From contig NC_049981.1 of assembly GCF_000003815.2 (NCBI RefSeq), positions 698,934-762,933 on the forward strand: a DNA stretch of 64,000 nucleotides, in the 5' to 3' direction. The position numbers and the translations under genes are program-made. Shown piece by piece: positions 63,845 through 64,000 of this stretch (its first letter is position 1; each line of letters starts with the position of its first letter). Source of the stretch: Branchiostoma floridae (Eukaryota; Chordata; Leptocardii; Amphioxiformes; Branchiostomatidae). The notes under the pieces were generated by a model. That model did not search any database. It was not told the DNA's origin and saw nothing but the letters and a program-made list of their open reading frames with translations.

Positions 63845-64000
63845 AGGCAGGCGAGGATGGAAGTCTAAGTCTAAGGGCAGATATAACTCAGTAGCTTCTT
63901 CCTTCTGCTTCACAAATTGCCCAACGCCATGAGAAACGTACTTGGAATCCACTACATTCATGTCTCAGCAGCTAACGACCTAAAGTCCTTTCCAGATAGC
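63845..64000. repeat. Satellite unit running off the window
   Basis: GGGCAGATATAACTCAGTAG, CTTCTTCCTTCTGCTTCACA, CATGAGAAACG, CTCAGCAGCTAACGACC and TCCAGATAGC match the 58-61 kb satellite in order, so the array continues beyond 64000. Confidence 0.7.

Overview
This is eukaryotic DNA from an animal: genes are split by GT-AG introns, coding density is low, transposon remnants are everywhere, and eight runs of N mark assembly gaps (six of exactly 100, so probably of unknown true size). Gene content (MLX, peroxisomal trans-2-enoyl-CoA reductase, cytosolic Hsp70, a polypeptide GalNAc-transferase, a neuronal-calcium-sensor-like EF-hand protein) together with many short inverted-repeat elements and tRNA-type SINEs suggests an invertebrate deuterostome, most like amphioxus (Branchiostoma). 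The species is inference, not proven.

Layout. 0-3.4 kb: a 39-bp minisatellite and a duplicated block. 3.6-6.1 kb (+): the last five exons of a single-pass membrane protein that I cannot name. 7.6-10.2 kb: two degraded tandem arrays; the second runs into the last exon of an EF-hand gene (minus strand, 10.2-10.6 kb). 10.6-19 kb: no gene found, but a SINE, a TTAA-flanked element and a 3-kb TA-flanked element with long inverted ends. 19.3-20.7 kb (+): last three coding exons of MLX, convergent with a complete eight-exon PECR gene (minus, 21.5-28.2 kb, 300 codons, ending in the peroxisomal signal SKL). 29.5-30.0 kb (minus): last exon of an Hsp70 cognate ending EEVD, cut off by a gap. 30.2-34.55 kb: a hAT-type transposon with one intact transposase of about 840 residues. 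38.3-46.0 kb (+): three internal exons of a GALNT14/16-like transferase. 50-56 kb: a nest of short inverted-repeat elements, with a doubtful first exon and a broken coding fragment. 57-64 kb: a 25-bp hairpin minisatellite, a large inverted repeat, a degraded satellite of several hundred bp per unit, a 57-bp array built from a transposon end, and a LINE 3' fragment.

The host genes belong to separate pathways (glucose-responsive transcription, peroxisomal fatty-acid chain elongation, protein folding, mucin-type O-glycosylation, calcium sensing) and show no sign of acting together. The window is best read as ordinary animal genes embedded in a very active transposon landscape. The most interesting points are a predicted PECR with Asp where the human enzyme has its catalytic Tyr, an EF-hand gene whose C-terminus lies inside a tandem repeat unit, a transposon end that has become a tandem array, and minisatellites made of hairpin units.
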